DNA of 64,000 nucleotides from an uncultured Acetatifactor sp. (GCA_944383825.1 CALWRA010000005.1:62001-126000); one strand, 5' to 3'. Shown: positions 53,751 through 63,252, counted from the first letter of the stretch. Made by a program: numbers and translations. The notes: generated by a model not told the origin, from the letters alone.

Positions 53751-54743
53751 ATGCAAGAATCAATCAAACAGACAAAAAAGTTTTATTCAAAGCTTGGATT
53801 TATTTTCATGTTCGGTACCATAGGGATTTATGCCGTGCAGCTGATCCCCATGTATTTGGCGGCGGCAATCAAGCCCGAATGGATGGCGAACGGAAATATT
53901 TCCCTGCTGATTTCCATTGTTCCCATGTATGTTCTCGGAATGCCTTTTCTGATCTGGCTGCTGAAGAAGCTGCCTGCGTCGGCGCCGGAGCGTCATGATA
54001 TATCTGTGGGCTGGTTTTTGGCGGTGGCGGTTATGTGCTATGCCATTATGTACTGCTGCAACATTGCGGGCAATATTCTTACAACGATTATCGGACTGCT
54101 GAAGGGCGGAATGGTTCAGAATGTTATATTGGATGTGGCCACTTCCTCCAATATGGCGATTACCTTTGTCTATATGGTGATCTGCGCTCCCATATTTGAG
54201 GAATATATTTTCCGCAAGTTGATCATCGACAGTACTCTCCGCTATGGACAGAAGGTTGCGGTGATCACGTCAGGGCTGATGTTCGGTTTGTTTCACGGCA
54301 ATCTGAATCAGTTCGTTTATGCCTTTGGTCTGGGTGTATTTCTGGCAATCCTGTATGTCAAGACAGGAAACTTAAAAATAACCATTGGACTGCATATGAT
54401 TATCAACTTTCTGGGAGGCATTCTTGGGGTACTGCTCCTGGATCTGATTGATTATGAACGGTTTATGGAAGTTTATGCAGGCGGTGACATAGATGCCCTC
54501 ATGCAGATGATGATGGATAATCTCTTTGGCTGGACGGTTTACGGCATATATATGTTTCTGCTTTTTGCGCTTGTGATTACAGGCGTGATACTTCTGATCG
54601 TATTCCGAAAGAGATTCCGCCTGGAACAGAAGGAAACCGACATCCCCCGGGGCAGGCGCTTTTCGGCAGTTATTCTCAACCCTGGGATGTTGGTGTACTG
54701 TCTGTTTTGGGTTGGAATGATCGTTCTGCAGCTGTTTCAATAG
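53751..54743 (+). CDS. CPBP-family intramembrane glutamic endopeptidase
   Basis: Polytopic membrane protein of 330 residues with about eight helices. The CPBP/Abi motifs are present: the EE pair in FEEYIFRKLIID, then MFGLFHGNLNQFVYAFGLG with the catalytic His and Asn, and LHMIINFLGG. Relatives process membrane-bound substrates or protect against bacteriocins, so its place beside a lantibiotic-resistance locus may be meaningful, but it has its own promoter. AAGGAG precedes the ATG at long (about 12 bases) spacing. Confidence 0.9.
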   Translation: MQESIKQTKKFYSKLGFIFMFGTIGIYAVQLIPMYLAAAIKPEWMANGNISLLISIVPMYVLGMPFLIWLLKKLPASAPERHDISVGWFLAVAVMCYAIMYCCNIAGNILTTIIGLLKGGMVQNVILDVATSSNMAITFVYMVICAPIFEEYIFRKLIIDSTLRYGQKVAVITSGLMFGLFHGNLNQFVYAFGLGVFLAILYVKTGNLKITIGLHMIINFLGGILGVLLLDLIDYERFMEVYAGGDIDALMQMMMDNLFGWTVYGIYMFLLFALVITGVILLIVFRKRFRLEQKETDIPRGRRFSAVILNPGMLVYCLFWVGMIVLQLFQ

Positions 54744-54758
54744 GAACCGGAGGAGGGT

Positions 54759-55484
54759 ATGTATACATTTGAAGGAAGAATCCGATACAGTGAGACGGAT
54801 AGCGAAGGGAAGCTGACCTTAGCTTCCCTTCTGAATTATTTTCAGGATTGTTCGACCTTTCAGTCGGAGTCCCTGGGGCTTGGGATTGAATATCTGAAGG
54901 AGAAGCGGCGGGTATGGGTGCTGTCCTCCTGGCAGATTGTAGTGGACAGATATCCGGGTCTTTGTGAGCCGGTGAGGATCGGAACCTTTCCGTACGCGTT
55001 CAAGGGCTTTCTGGGTTCCAGAAATTTTGTGATGACTACAAAGCAGGGGGAATATCTTGCCAGAGCAAATTCTCTGTGGAGCCTTTTGGATACGGATACG
55101 GGAAAGCCCGCGATGCCATCGGAGGAGATGGTTGCAGGATATGCGCTGGAGGAGAGGCTGGAAATGGAATATGCGCCGCGGAAAATCGCAGTTCCCCGGG
55201 CAGGAAGCCGAATGGAGCCGATTGTGGTAAAGAAGCATAATCTGGACATGAACCATCATGTGAATAATGGGCAGTATGTGGATATTGCCATGGAATTTCT
55301 GCCGGAGGGTTTTACAGTGGCACAGCTTAGAGCGGAATACAAAAAGCAGGCGTTTTTGGATGATGTTTTTTATCCCTATGTTGCCTGTGAGGACGGAAGA
55401 ATTGTAGTGGCTCTTCGGGACGCAGGGGAGAAGCCTTATGTTGTGACGGAATTTCTTGGAAAGGAGAATGGGGAGAAGGGATGA
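54759..55484 (+). CDS. Acyl-ACP thioesterase
   Basis: Double hot-dog thioesterase of 241 residues that releases fatty acids from acyl carrier protein. The first hot-dog has RIRYSETDSEGKLTLASLLNYFQDCSTFQSE; the second has VKKHNLDMNHHVNNGQYV, holding the Asn/His catalytic pattern of the FatA/FatB-like family. It follows the CPBP gene by 15 bases and overlaps the next gene (ATGA), so the three probably form an operon. AGGAGG precedes the ATG. Confidence 0.9.
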   Translation: MYTFEGRIRYSETDSEGKLTLASLLNYFQDCSTFQSESLGLGIEYLKEKRRVWVLSSWQIVVDRYPGLCEPVRIGTFPYAFKGFLGSRNFVMTTKQGEYLARANSLWSLLDTDTGKPAMPSEEMVAGYALEERLEMEYAPRKIAVPRAGSRMEPIVVKKHNLDMNHHVNNGQYVDIAMEFLPEGFTVAQLRAEYKKQAFLDDVFYPYVACEDGRIVVALRDAGEKPYVVTEFLGKENGEKG

Positions 55485-56326
55485 TACGGCTGGGAGAAAA
55501 GCAGAAGCTGAAAATTGTTAAAAAAGTGAATTTCGGCGTGTATCTGTCGGAGCAGGGGAAGGAACAGGAAGAGAGGATACTTCTTCCTGCAAAACAGGTT
55601 CCCCCCATGAGTGATGTGGGCGACGAGATGGAAGTGTTTGTATACAGAGATTCCAGGGATCGTATGATTGCCACGGTAAGGGAGCCGAAAATTGTTATGG
55701 GGCAGGTGGCGGAGCTTACGGTTTCCCAGACGGGAAGGATAGGGGCTTTTCTGGACTGGGGCCTGGAGAAGGATTTGCTGCTGCCCTTTAAGGAGCAGAC
55801 AAAAAGGGTGAATGCGGGGGATAGAGTGCTGGCGGCGCTTTACTTGGATAAAAGCGGGCGCCTCTGCGCCACTATGAATGTTTACCGTCAGCTGAGAAGT
55901 GACAGTCCCTATCAGAAGGACGACAGGGTGACGGGCAGAGTATATGAGATCAGCGGCAACTTCGGAGCCTTTGTGGCGGTGGATAATCTGTATTCAGCGC
56001 TGATTCCGAAAAAAGAGCTGTTCGGCAGAGTAGAGATCGGAGAGGATATTTCCGCCAGAGTGGTTCGGGTTTTGGATGATGGAAGACTGGAGCTGAGCAT
56101 CCGGGAGAAGGCATACATTCAGATGGAGAAGGACGTCCAGAGGCTGCTTGAGTTAATGGACAGCCTTGGAGGGGCGCTGCCCTTTCATGACAAAGCTTCT
56201 CCGGAGCTCATACGGCAGGAGACCGGAATGAGTAAGAACGAGTTCAAGAGAGCTGTGGGCAGACTGTTGAAGGAGGGACGGATTGAGATTACGGAAAAGG
56301 GAATTCGCAGAGTAAAAAAACTGTAG
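55481..56326 (+). CDS. CvfB-like S1 RNA-binding protein
   Basis: Protein of 281 residues with S1-type RNA-binding modules and a C-terminal winged helix, as in CvfB/YitL, which affects virulence-gene expression in staphylococci and pneumococci. Visible: QKLKIVKKVNFGVYLSEQG, IGAFLDWGLEKDLLLPF, VTGRVYEISGNFGAFVAVDN with LELSIREKAY, then FHDKASPELIRQETGMSKNEFKRAVGRL at the end. It starts inside the stop of the thioesterase gene. Confidence 0.88.
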   Translation: MIRLGEKQKLKIVKKVNFGVYLSEQGKEQEERILLPAKQVPPMSDVGDEMEVFVYRDSRDRMIATVREPKIVMGQVAELTVSQTGRIGAFLDWGLEKDLLLPFKEQTKRVNAGDRVLAALYLDKSGRLCATMNVYRQLRSDSPYQKDDRVTGRVYEISGNFGAFVAVDNLYSALIPKKELFGRVEIGEDISARVVRVLDDGRLELSIREKAYIQMEKDVQRLLELMDSLGGALPFHDKASPELIRQETGMSKNEFKRAVGRLLKEGRIEITEKGIRRVKKL

Positions 56327-56386
56327 GAAAATTTCTGCGGAAGATATAAAGAATCCATAAACAGACTGGAAAAGGGCGGAGAGTTA

Positions 56387-56395
56387 TGATATAAT
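56387..56395 (+). promoter_or_regulatory. Extended -10 promoter of the YjfB gene
   Basis: TG-A-TATAAT, an extended -10 element 60 bases before the YjfB start. A fitting -35 is not evident. Confidence 0.45.
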
Positions 56396-56455
56396 AACCT
56401 TGTTTCGGAGAGGAAACAACAAAGAGGACGCCCAGGAGAAAGGTGGGATATTGAT

Positions 56456-56647
56456 ATGGATATTGCAGGTTTGTCGACGGAATTGGCATCGATTTCTTTG
56501 ATGACCGAGGTGGGAACGCAGATGCTCAGCAAGGCTATGGATACAGGAGAGGCATTGGGAGCGGGATTAGTGGAGATGATGGATGCGGCGGCCATGGAGA
56601 GGAGCGTGCATCCTGAGCTGGGAGCAAACATTGATATGCGAATTTAA
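56456..56647 (+). CDS. YjfB family putative motility protein
   Basis: Small protein of 63 residues with the family pattern IAGLSTELASISLMTEVGTQMLSKAMD. YjfB in Bacillus is under motility sigma-D control, which gave the family its name, but its function is unknown. AGGAGAAAGGTGGG precedes the ATG. It stands alone between its promoter and a strong terminator; no flagellar genes are seen in the window. Confidence 0.85.
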   Translation: MDIAGLSTELASISLMTEVGTQMLSKAMDTGEALGAGLVEMMDAAAMERSVHPELGANIDMRI

Positions 56648-56663
56648 CAGGAAGAAGTGTGAG

Positions 56664-56700
56664 GGGCTGACCGCATGACACAGATACGGTCAGCCCTTTT
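56664..56700 (+). terminator. Terminator after the YjfB gene
   Basis: GGGCTGACCG (56664-56673) pairs with CGGTCAGCCC (56687-56696), followed by TTTT. Confidence 0.85.
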
Positions 56701-56788
56701 GTGAAATTACATAAAATCCTATTGCTTTTTTGGCGATTTTTTTGTACATTTGTATTATACGTTCAAAATCAATAAGGAGTGGGAACCT

Positions 56789-57874
56789 ATGATATCAAAT
56801 CAAATTTTACAAAACACCATCGAAGGGTTAAAGGCCATTGCCAGAGTGGATCTGTGCGTTATGGACGTGGATGGCAAGGACGTGGCCTCTACCATTGACA
56901 TGAGCAGCTGTTCGAAGGCGGCGGTAGAATTTGCGATATCCCCGGCAGATTCCCAGGAGATACAGGGTTATCAGTATTTTAAGATTTTTGATGAGCAGCA
57001 GCTGGAGTACGTTCTTGTTACCGCCGGAACGGGAGAGGATGTTTACACCATTGGGAAAATGGTGGCCTTCCAGATACAGAATCTGCTGGTGGCCTACAAG
57101 GAGAGATTTGATAAGGATAATTTTATCAAAAATCTTCTGCTGGATAACCTGCTTCTTGTGGACATATACAGCCGTTCCAAAAAATTGCACATCCAGACGG
57201 ATGTTTCCCGGGCGGTCATGATCGTGGAATCCTCAAACGGCAAGGATAATAACGCCCTGGAAATCGCAAGGGGTTATTTTGGCCCCAACAGTAAGGATTT
57301 TGTCACCGCAGTAGATGAAAATAATGTGATTGTGGTAAAGGAGCTTTCGGAGAGCGACACGGGAAGGGAGATTGAAAAGGCGGCGAGCGGCCTGGAGGGA
57401 AACCTTCAGAAGGAAGGAATTACAGGCATCCGCATTGCGTATGGCACGGTGGTTCATGAGATTAAGGAGGTCAGCCGTTCCTACAAGGAAGCTAAGATGG
57501 CCCTGGACGTGGGGAAAATATTTTTTGGCGAAAGAAACATCATTGCATACAGCGAGCTTGGAATCGGGCGGCTGATTTATCAGCTTCCCATTCCTCTGTG
57601 CAAAATGTTTATCAAGGAAATTTTCGGCGGTAAAAGTCCCGACGAATTTGATGAGGAGACGCTTACCACAATCTATAAGTTTTTTGAAAACAGCCTGAAT
57701 GTTTCTGAGACTTCCAGGCAGCTTTTTATTCACCGCAATACCCTGGTATATCGTCTGGATAAGCTCCAGAAAAGCACAGGTCTGGATCTGCGGATCTTTG
57801 AGGATGCCATCACTTTTAAGATTGCGCTGATGGTAGTAAAGTACATGAAATATATGGAAACCTTTGAGTATTAA
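56789..57874 (+). CDS. PucR/CdaR-type helix-turn-helix regulator
   Basis: Regulator of 361 residues. The N-terminal half is a diacid-sensor-like domain (LKAIARVDLCVMDVDGKDVAST and YVLVTAGTGEDVYTIGKMVAFQIQNLL). The middle has a GGDEF-related fold without catalytic residues (GITGIRIAYGTVVHEIKEVSRSYKEA). The C-terminal PucR-type HTH reads FFENSLNVSETSRQLFIHRNTLVYRLDKLQKSTGLDLR. ATG 56789 follows AAGGAG nine bases upstream. It lies 44 bases before ftsE and may sense a metabolite and act on the cell-wall genes downstream. Confidence 0.85.
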   Translation: MISNQILQNTIEGLKAIARVDLCVMDVDGKDVASTIDMSSCSKAAVEFAISPADSQEIQGYQYFKIFDEQQLEYVLVTAGTGEDVYTIGKMVAFQIQNLLVAYKERFDKDNFIKNLLLDNLLLVDIYSRSKKLHIQTDVSRAVMIVESSNGKDNNALEIARGYFGPNSKDFVTAVDENNVIVVKELSESDTGREIEKAASGLEGNLQKEGITGIRIAYGTVVHEIKEVSRSYKEAKMALDVGKIFFGERNIIAYSELGIGRLIYQLPIPLCKMFIKEIFGGKSPDEFDEETLTTIYKFFENSLNVSETSRQLFIHRNTLVYRLDKLQKSTGLDLRIFEDAITFKIALMVVKYMKYMETFEY

Positions 57875-57918
57875 TTTCGTTGTATAATGTTAGAAAACGA
57901 AAGATAGGCGGAGTACGA

Positions 57919-58662
57919 ATGGCAAAGAAGGAATATTTAAGGAAGAAACGGGAGCAGCTGATAGAGGAGAAGGGGATTATCCATCTGGATAATGTGAGTA
58001 AATCCTATTCTACCGGTTCCCCCGCTCTGAACGGAGTGACCCTCAGCATAGGAAAGGGAGAGTTTGTTTTTGTAGTAGGGGACAGCGGCTCAGGAAAATC
58101 AACTTTAATCAGACTTCTGCTGCGGGAGCTTACGGCAACCAGCGGCAGTGTTTATGTTATGGGCAGTGATCTGGCAAAATTAAAGCACAGGCAGATACCG
58201 AAATTCAGGAGAAATCTGGGCATTGTGTTTCAGGATTTCCGTCTTCTGAACGACAGGAATGTGTATGAGAATGTGGCTTTCGCCCAGAGGATTATTGAGA
58301 CTCCAGTTAGTGAGATCAGGAGAAACGTGCCTGCCATTCTGGCTACGGTAGGACTTGCGGGCAAGTATAAGGCGAAAACCAAGCAGCTGTCGGGCGGAGA
58401 GCAGCAGAGGGTGGCGCTTGCCAGAGCACTTGTGAATAATCCGGCCATTTTGCTTGCGGACGAGCCTACTGGAAATTTGGATCCCAAAAATTCCTGGGAA
58501 ATCATGCACCTTTTGGAAGAAATCAATGAGAGCGGAACCACAGTGGTGGTAGTTACTCACAACAGAGAGATTGTGAACGCAATGCAGAAGCGCGTAGTTA
58601 CCATGAAGAAGGGCATCATTGTCAGCGACGAGGAGAAGGGCGGTTATATTGATGAAGATTAG
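57919..58662 (+). CDS. ftsE: Cell division ATP-binding protein FtsE
   Basis: ATPase of 247 residues of the FtsEX complex that controls peptidoglycan hydrolases at the division site. Walker A is GDSGSGKST, signature LSGGEQQRVALARALVNNP, Walker B ILLADEPTGNLD, H-loop VVVVTHNREIV. A 20-residue basic extension (MAKKEYLRKKREQLIEEKG) precedes the usual FtsE start. ATG 57919 follows GGCGGAG; the frame opens at 57880 without a ribosome site. It overlaps ftsX by 11 bases. Confidence 0.96.
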   Translation: MAKKEYLRKKREQLIEEKGIIHLDNVSKSYSTGSPALNGVTLSIGKGEFVFVVGDSGSGKSTLIRLLLRELTATSGSVYVMGSDLAKLKHRQIPKFRRNLGIVFQDFRLLNDRNVYENVAFAQRIIETPVSEIRRNVPAILATVGLAGKYKAKTKQLSGGEQQRVALARALVNNPAILLADEPTGNLDPKNSWEIMHLLEEINESGTTVVVVTHNREIVNAMQKRVVTMKKGIIVSDEEKGGYIDED

Positions 58663-59551
58663 TACATTGTTTTATACTGTGAAACAGGGGTTTGTCAATA
58701 TTTTCCGTAACAAGCTTTTTTCCCTGGCATCCATTGCAACCATAGCCTCCTGCCTGTTTTTGTTCGGCCTGTTTTTTGCCATAGTGGCGAATTTTCGCAG
58801 TATTTTGAAGTCGGCTGAGGAAGGCGTGTCGGTAACGGTATTTTTTGAGGAGGGCACGTCAGATCAAAAAATTGAGGAGATCGGCCAGCAGATTGCGGAC
58901 CGGGTGGAAGTGTCGGATGTTGTATTTGTTTCCGATGATGAGGCATGGGAGACCTTCGCCGCTGAATATTACGGAGAGGATTACTCCGTGGGATTTCCTG
59001 AGAACCCCCTGGAGGGTGAGGACAATTATGAGGTGTATCTGAGCGACGTATCCATGCAGAGCGCCCTTGTAACCTGGCTGGAATCCATCCCGGAGGTCCG
59101 CAAGGTGAATTATTCGGAGCTTACCGCCAATACCTTAAGCGGAGTGAACCTTTTGATCGCCTATGTTTCAGTGGGAATCATTGTGATTCTTCTGGGGGTA
59201 AGTATTTTCCTGATCAGCAATACTGTGGCCATCGGTATCTCAGTCCGTAAGGAAGAAATCAATATTATGAAATATATTGGCGCCACGGATTTTTTTGTCA
59301 GAGCGCCCTTTGTCCTGGAGGGTATGCTGATTGGGCTAGTGGGCGCGGCGATCCCTCTTTGGATCATACGCAGCCTCTATAACTATGTTTTGTCTTATGT
59401 GGTGGAGCGGTTTTCTGTTTTGAGCCAGTTTTTAAATTTTCTTACCGAGGAAGAGATTTTTCATTTTCTGACTCCTGCGTCACTGATTGTGGGTGTGGGA
59501 ATCGGTTTTTTGGGAAGTGTAACTACGGTAAGAAAGCACCTTCACGTATAA
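58652..59551 (+). CDS. ftsX: Cell division protein FtsX
   Basis: Four-helix membrane protein of 299 residues, partner of FtsE. Helix 1 (LFSLASIATIASCLFLFGLF) is followed by an extracellular domain of about 120 residues with VTVFFEEGTSDQKIEEIGQQ, then three helices and the cytoplasmic VRKEEINIMKYIGATDFFVRAPF motif. The extracellular domain should bind and activate the coiled-coil hydrolase encoded next. It starts inside the ftsE gene, a usual coupled arrangement. Confidence 0.95.
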   Translation: MKISTLFYTVKQGFVNIFRNKLFSLASIATIASCLFLFGLFFAIVANFRSILKSAEEGVSVTVFFEEGTSDQKIEEIGQQIADRVEVSDVVFVSDDEAWETFAAEYYGEDYSVGFPENPLEGEDNYEVYLSDVSMQSALVTWLESIPEVRKVNYSELTANTLSGVNLLIAYVSVGIIVILLGVSIFLISNTVAIGISVRKEEINIMKYIGATDFFVRAPFVLEGMLIGLVGAAIPLWIIRSLYNYVLSYVVERFSVLSQFLNFLTEEEIFHFLTPASLIVGVGIGFLGSVTTVRKHLHV

Positions 59552-59563
59552 TTTGAGGAGCCT

Positions 59564-60793
59564 ATGAGAAAAAGAATGATATTAGCCTGTCTGGCAGTCG
59601 GCCTTGCCCTGACCGCCGTTTTCCGGATGGGTACGAGCACTTTGGCAGCCGCCACGTCCTCTATTACCTCAGACAGCATCAGGGAAAAAGAGGAGCAGAT
59701 TGAGCAGGCCCAGAAGGAGAAGGAAAATCTCGAAAACAGTCTGAGTGATCTAAAAGAGATTAAGGAAAGTCTGGAGGAGGAAAAAACCAGCCTGACGAAT
59801 TATGTCGCGGAGCTGGACAGGAATCTGAGTCAGATTGAAGCGAATATATCTGAATTAAAAGCTCAGATTACCGCCAAGGAGGAAGAAATTGCCCAAACGG
59901 AGGCGGAGCTCGCCTCGGCTCTGGAAAAGGAAGAAAGTCAGAAAGAATCCATGATTGCCCGCATAAGATGTATATATGAGAAGGGCAGCCCACATATGGT
60001 TGAGCTGCTTGTGGGATCAGAAAGTTTCGGTGATTTTTTAAATAAAGCAGACTATGTGGAAAAAACGGTGGCCTACGACAGACAGATGTGGGAGGAATAC
60101 AAAGAGAACCGTCAGTTAATTGAGCTGTGCATGCAGGAGCTTGAGCTGGATAAGCAGATTTTGGAGCAGGCAAAGGTAAATGTGGAGACTGAGCAGGCAA
60201 ACCTGGAGAATTTGATAGACCAGAAGAATAGGGATATCACTGAATACGAATCTGATATTAGCAATAAGGAGCAGGCCATCAGGGAATACGAGGAAGAGAT
60301 TGCGGCGGAAAATGCCGTGATAGAGGCCCTGGAGGCGGCAATTGCGGAAGAGAAAAGACAGATTCTGCAAAGCAATGGTACGGTGCTTTCCTATGACGGC
60401 GGAATGTTTAAATTTCCGCTCGCATCCTACACCAGAATTTCTGATGATTATGGAATGCGGATACATCCCATTCTGGAAGTGGAGCAGTTTCATAACGGAG
60501 TGGATTTTGCGGCTCCTAAGGGAACGGCTATTTATGCAGCTTATGACGGGAAAGTAGTAGCGGCAACCTACAGCGCTACTATGGGGAACTATGTAATGAT
60601 AGATCATGGTGACGGGCTTTATACCATTTACATGCATGCGTCTGCATTATATGTATCTTCGGGAGATGCCGTAGTGAGAGGCGATACCATTGCGGCTGTA
60701 GGGAGTACGGGACGGTCTACGGGCAATCATCTCCACTTCAGCGTCAGACTGAATGGCTCCTATGTGTCACCTTGGAATTATCTGAGTGAGTGA
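59564..60793 (+). CDS. Murein hydrolase activator/M23 peptidase with coiled coil (EnvC/PcsB-like)
   Basis: Secreted protein of 409 residues. A signal peptide (KRMILACLAVGLALTAVF, cut after about residue 30) leads to a long coiled coil (residues 40-275), then a LytM/M23 domain. That domain has HNGVDFAAPKGTAIYAAYDG, GDGLYTIYMHAS and STGRSTGNHLHFSVRLNG. The HxxxD and HxH zinc ligands are intact, so it is likely an active endopeptidase. It sits 12 bases after ftsX, and by analogy with EnvC, PcsB and CwlO its coiled coil would be the FtsX-binding part. GAGGAG lies before the ATG. Confidence 0.93.
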   Translation: MRKRMILACLAVGLALTAVFRMGTSTLAAATSSITSDSIREKEEQIEQAQKEKENLENSLSDLKEIKESLEEEKTSLTNYVAELDRNLSQIEANISELKAQITAKEEEIAQTEAELASALEKEESQKESMIARIRCIYEKGSPHMVELLVGSESFGDFLNKADYVEKTVAYDRQMWEEYKENRQLIELCMQELELDKQILEQAKVNVETEQANLENLIDQKNRDITEYESDISNKEQAIREYEEEIAAENAVIEALEAAIAEEKRQILQSNGTVLSYDGGMFKFPLASYTRISDDYGMRIHPILEVEQFHNGVDFAAPKGTAIYAAYDGKVVAATYSATMGNYVMIDHGDGLYTIYMHASALYVSSGDAVVRGDTIAAVGSTGRSTGNHLHFSVRLNGSYVSPWNYLSE

Positions 60794-60837
60794 GCCGGCA
60801 AGGGGTATGGAAGGAGCGCTGCATAGCAGCAGCAAAT

Positions 60838-62151
60838 ATGAGCAATATGGAAAATAACAAAAATGAATTCAGAGAAAATTCCGCAAACAATGAAAACTCA
60901 GGGGTAAGCTCCGGGGGAAAGAGGGGGCTTTTTACCAGCGGCGTCATCGCAGGAATGGCAGTGGCGTTCTTAATTCTCTGCGCCGTATGGCTGGGCACAA
61001 GAGCGGCGGAGGTTTTGAGGGCGGGCCAGGGGGGCGGGAGCTTTTCGCTGGAGGAGTTTCTCGCAGGAGACACGCTTCTGGGCGAGGAGACGCTTACCAA
61101 GCTTAAGACGATAGAGGACACGGTAGAGAAGTATTTTTATCTTTCAGAGGTCACTGATGAAGAGCTGGCGGAGGGGATGTACCGGGGAATGCTGGAGGCT
61201 CTGGATGATCCCTATTCCGAATATTACTCTGCTGAGGAATTGTCGGCGCTGATGGAGCAGACACAGGGAGTGTATTATGGCGTAGGTGCATATGTGAGCC
61301 TGGATCCGGAAACTTCCCTTCCAAAAATCAGCGGAGTGATTGAAGGAACACCGGCTCAGGAGGCAGGACTGCGGGCCAATGATCTGATCTATGAAGTGGA
61401 TGGAGCATCTACCTACGGGCTGACTCTGGAAGAGGCCGTTGCCCTGATCAAAGGGGAAGAAGGTACGCAGGTCAACTTGACTATTATCCGGGAAGGAGAG
61501 AGCGATTATGTGGAGCTTTCGGTAACTCGCAGCAGGGTGGAAGCTCCCACTGTAGAATTTGAGATGCTGGACGAGGAAATGGCATATATTCAGATTGTGG
61601 AGTTTGATGATGTGACCATAGACCAATTTGCGGAGGCTCTGGCGCTGGCCAAGGGTTCAGGGATGAAGGGACTGATTCTGGATCTGAGGGCAAATCCCGG
61701 AGGAAGCCTGAACGCCGTGGTGGAGATAGCCCGGATGCTGCTTCCGGAGGGGCTGATCGTATATACCGAGAATAAGTATGGGGAGAGGGAGGAATATACC
61801 TGTGATGGCACCAGACAGCTGGATGTGCCATTGGTGGTTCTGGTGGATATGAATTCTGCCAGTGCTGCGGAAATATTGGCCGGGGCCATTAAGGATTACG
61901 GCATTGGGACTCTGGTGGGAACCACTACCTTTGGAAAGGGGATTGTCCAGCAGATTATTCCCTTTACGGACGGCTCGGCGGTGAAGCTGACTATTAGCAG
62001 CTATTTCACACCGAATGGAAACAATATTCACGAAATTGGAATTGAGCCGGATGTGGTCTGTGAATTTGATGGGGAGACGTATTACAGTACGGAAGAGCAT
62101 TATGACAATCAGCTGGAAAAAGCTAAGGAAGTGCTGAGACAAAGCTGGTAA
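60838..62151 (+). CDS. CtpA-like S41 carboxy-terminal processing protease
   Basis: Membrane-anchored serine protease of about 437 residues. After a polar N-terminus of about 25 residues comes one helix (GVIAGMAVAFLILCAVWLG), then a PDZ domain (VYYGVGAYVSLDPETSLPKI, GTPAQEAGLRANDLIYEVDG). The S41 core has GLILDLRANPGGSL, the Ser in DMNSASAAEILAGAI and the Lys in GTTTFGKGIVQQI. The start is not clear: ATG 60838 has only a weak site, while AAGGAG (60809-60814) lies too far upstream; GTG 60790 is another option. It closes the ftsEX operon and is followed by a strong terminator. Confidence 0.92.
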   Translation: MSNMENNKNEFRENSANNENSGVSSGGKRGLFTSGVIAGMAVAFLILCAVWLGTRAAEVLRAGQGGGSFSLEEFLAGDTLLGEETLTKLKTIEDTVEKYFYLSEVTDEELAEGMYRGMLEALDDPYSEYYSAEELSALMEQTQGVYYGVGAYVSLDPETSLPKISGVIEGTPAQEAGLRANDLIYEVDGASTYGLTLEEAVALIKGEEGTQVNLTIIREGESDYVELSVTRSRVEAPTVEFEMLDEEMAYIQIVEFDDVTIDQFAEALALAKGSGMKGLILDLRANPGGSLNAVVEIARMLLPEGLIVYTENKYGEREEYTCDGTRQLDVPLVVLVDMNSASAAEILAGAIKDYGIGTLVGTTTFGKGIVQQIIPFTDGSAVKLTISSYFTPNGNNIHEIGIEPDVVCEFDGETYYSTEEHYDNQLEKAKEVLRQSW

Positions 62152-62154
62152 AGG

Positions 62155-62192
62155 GCACGCGGCAAAAAGAGATTTTTGCCGCGTGCTTTTTT
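62155..62192 (+). terminator. Strong terminator after ctpA
   Basis: GCACGCGGCAAAAA (62155-62168) pairs perfectly with TTTTTGCCGCGTGC (62173-62186), followed by TTTTTT. Confidence 0.92.
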
Positions 62193-62325
62193 ATGAACTT
62201 ACGCTGTTGAAAAAGACGGTGTCCGACCCAAATAGTTTTCCTTTTTTTGTCTGCTGTGTTGATATTTTTTACAAATAAAACTGAAGAAACTCAAAAGTAA
62301 TCTTTTGAAGGAGGTATATAAAGGT

Positions 62326-63252
62326 TTGCAGCGCGTTTGGAATCTATTGAAAAAATTATTTTGCCTTCCGCCGGTTCCCACATTGTTGGTTGCGATTCCC
62401 TCCTTTGCCCTTGTTATTTACGCGTTATCGGCTGGGAACGAGCCCCCGGTCATTACTTATACGGCGTATTTTCTGTCGGCCTATGCCCTGGTAATTACTG
62501 TGACGGGGGCGCTGGGAATTGGGGACTGGCTTAGAAAGGGTATCATGCAGAATCCTCTGACGGCTAAAATATTAAGTATTCCTTTATTGCGAAGGTACTT
62601 TGGGGAAGTGGCTTTCAGGACAGAGGCGTCCCTGTATCAAGGGCTCTTTGTTAATCTTGCCTATGCGTCGGTTAAGTTTTTTTCGGGAATATGGTATCGG
62701 TCCGTATGGTTCGGAGCATTGGCCGGATATTATATCCTTCTGGCGGTTATGCGCTTTATTCTGCTCCATTATGTGAGGGGAAGGAGGCAGACCGGAGAAA
62801 AAATTATTTTTGAGTGGAACAGATACCGTCTTTGCGGGATTATTTTGCTGCTTATGAATCAAACGCTGGCGGGAATTATTATACTTGTGGTATATCAGAA
62901 TAGCGGATTTGAATATCCGGGAATTTTGATTTACATAATGGCATTGTATACTTTTTACGCTGCCATTACGGCAGTTATGAATGTAATAAAATTCAGGAAA
63001 TATGGAAGCCCGGTGTTGTCGGCGGCAAAAGCGATCAGCTTGACGGCGGCCCTGGTGTCTGTACTTTCCCTGGAAACCGCCATGCTCACACAGTTTGGAG
63101 CGGCGGAAGACGCGGGCTTTCGACGTTCCATGACGGGGGCTACAGGAGCGGGCATATGTATCATTGTGTTGGGAATGGCGGTTTATATGATAGGACACTC
63201 TACAAGGCAGATGAGGCTTTTAAACGAGGATAAGGAAAGCGTGGCATCATAA
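62326..63252 (+). CDS. Polytopic membrane protein of unknown function
   Basis: Protein of 308 residues with about eight hydrophobic helices and no motif I can assign. The N-terminus (WNLLKKLFCLPPVPTLLVAIPSFALVIYAL) and the sequences around GIWYRSVWFGALAGYYILLAVMRF and ITAVMNVIKFRKYGSPVLSAAKAISL give its character. The start is TTG 62326, ten bases after AAGGAGGT (62308-62315); a TTG at 62305 overlaps the ribosome site and is less likely. It is single, between the ctpA terminator and the non-coding right edge. Confidence 0.75.
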   Translation: MQRVWNLLKKLFCLPPVPTLLVAIPSFALVIYALSAGNEPPVITYTAYFLSAYALVITVTGALGIGDWLRKGIMQNPLTAKILSIPLLRRYFGEVAFRTEASLYQGLFVNLAYASVKFFSGIWYRSVWFGALAGYYILLAVMRFILLHYVRGRRQTGEKIIFEWNRYRLCGIILLLMNQTLAGIIILVVYQNSGFEYPGILIYIMALYTFYAAITAVMNVIKFRKYGSPVLSAAKAISLTAALVSVLSLETAMLTQFGAAEDAGFRRSMTGATGAGICIIVLGMAVYMIGHSTRQMRLLNEDKESVAS

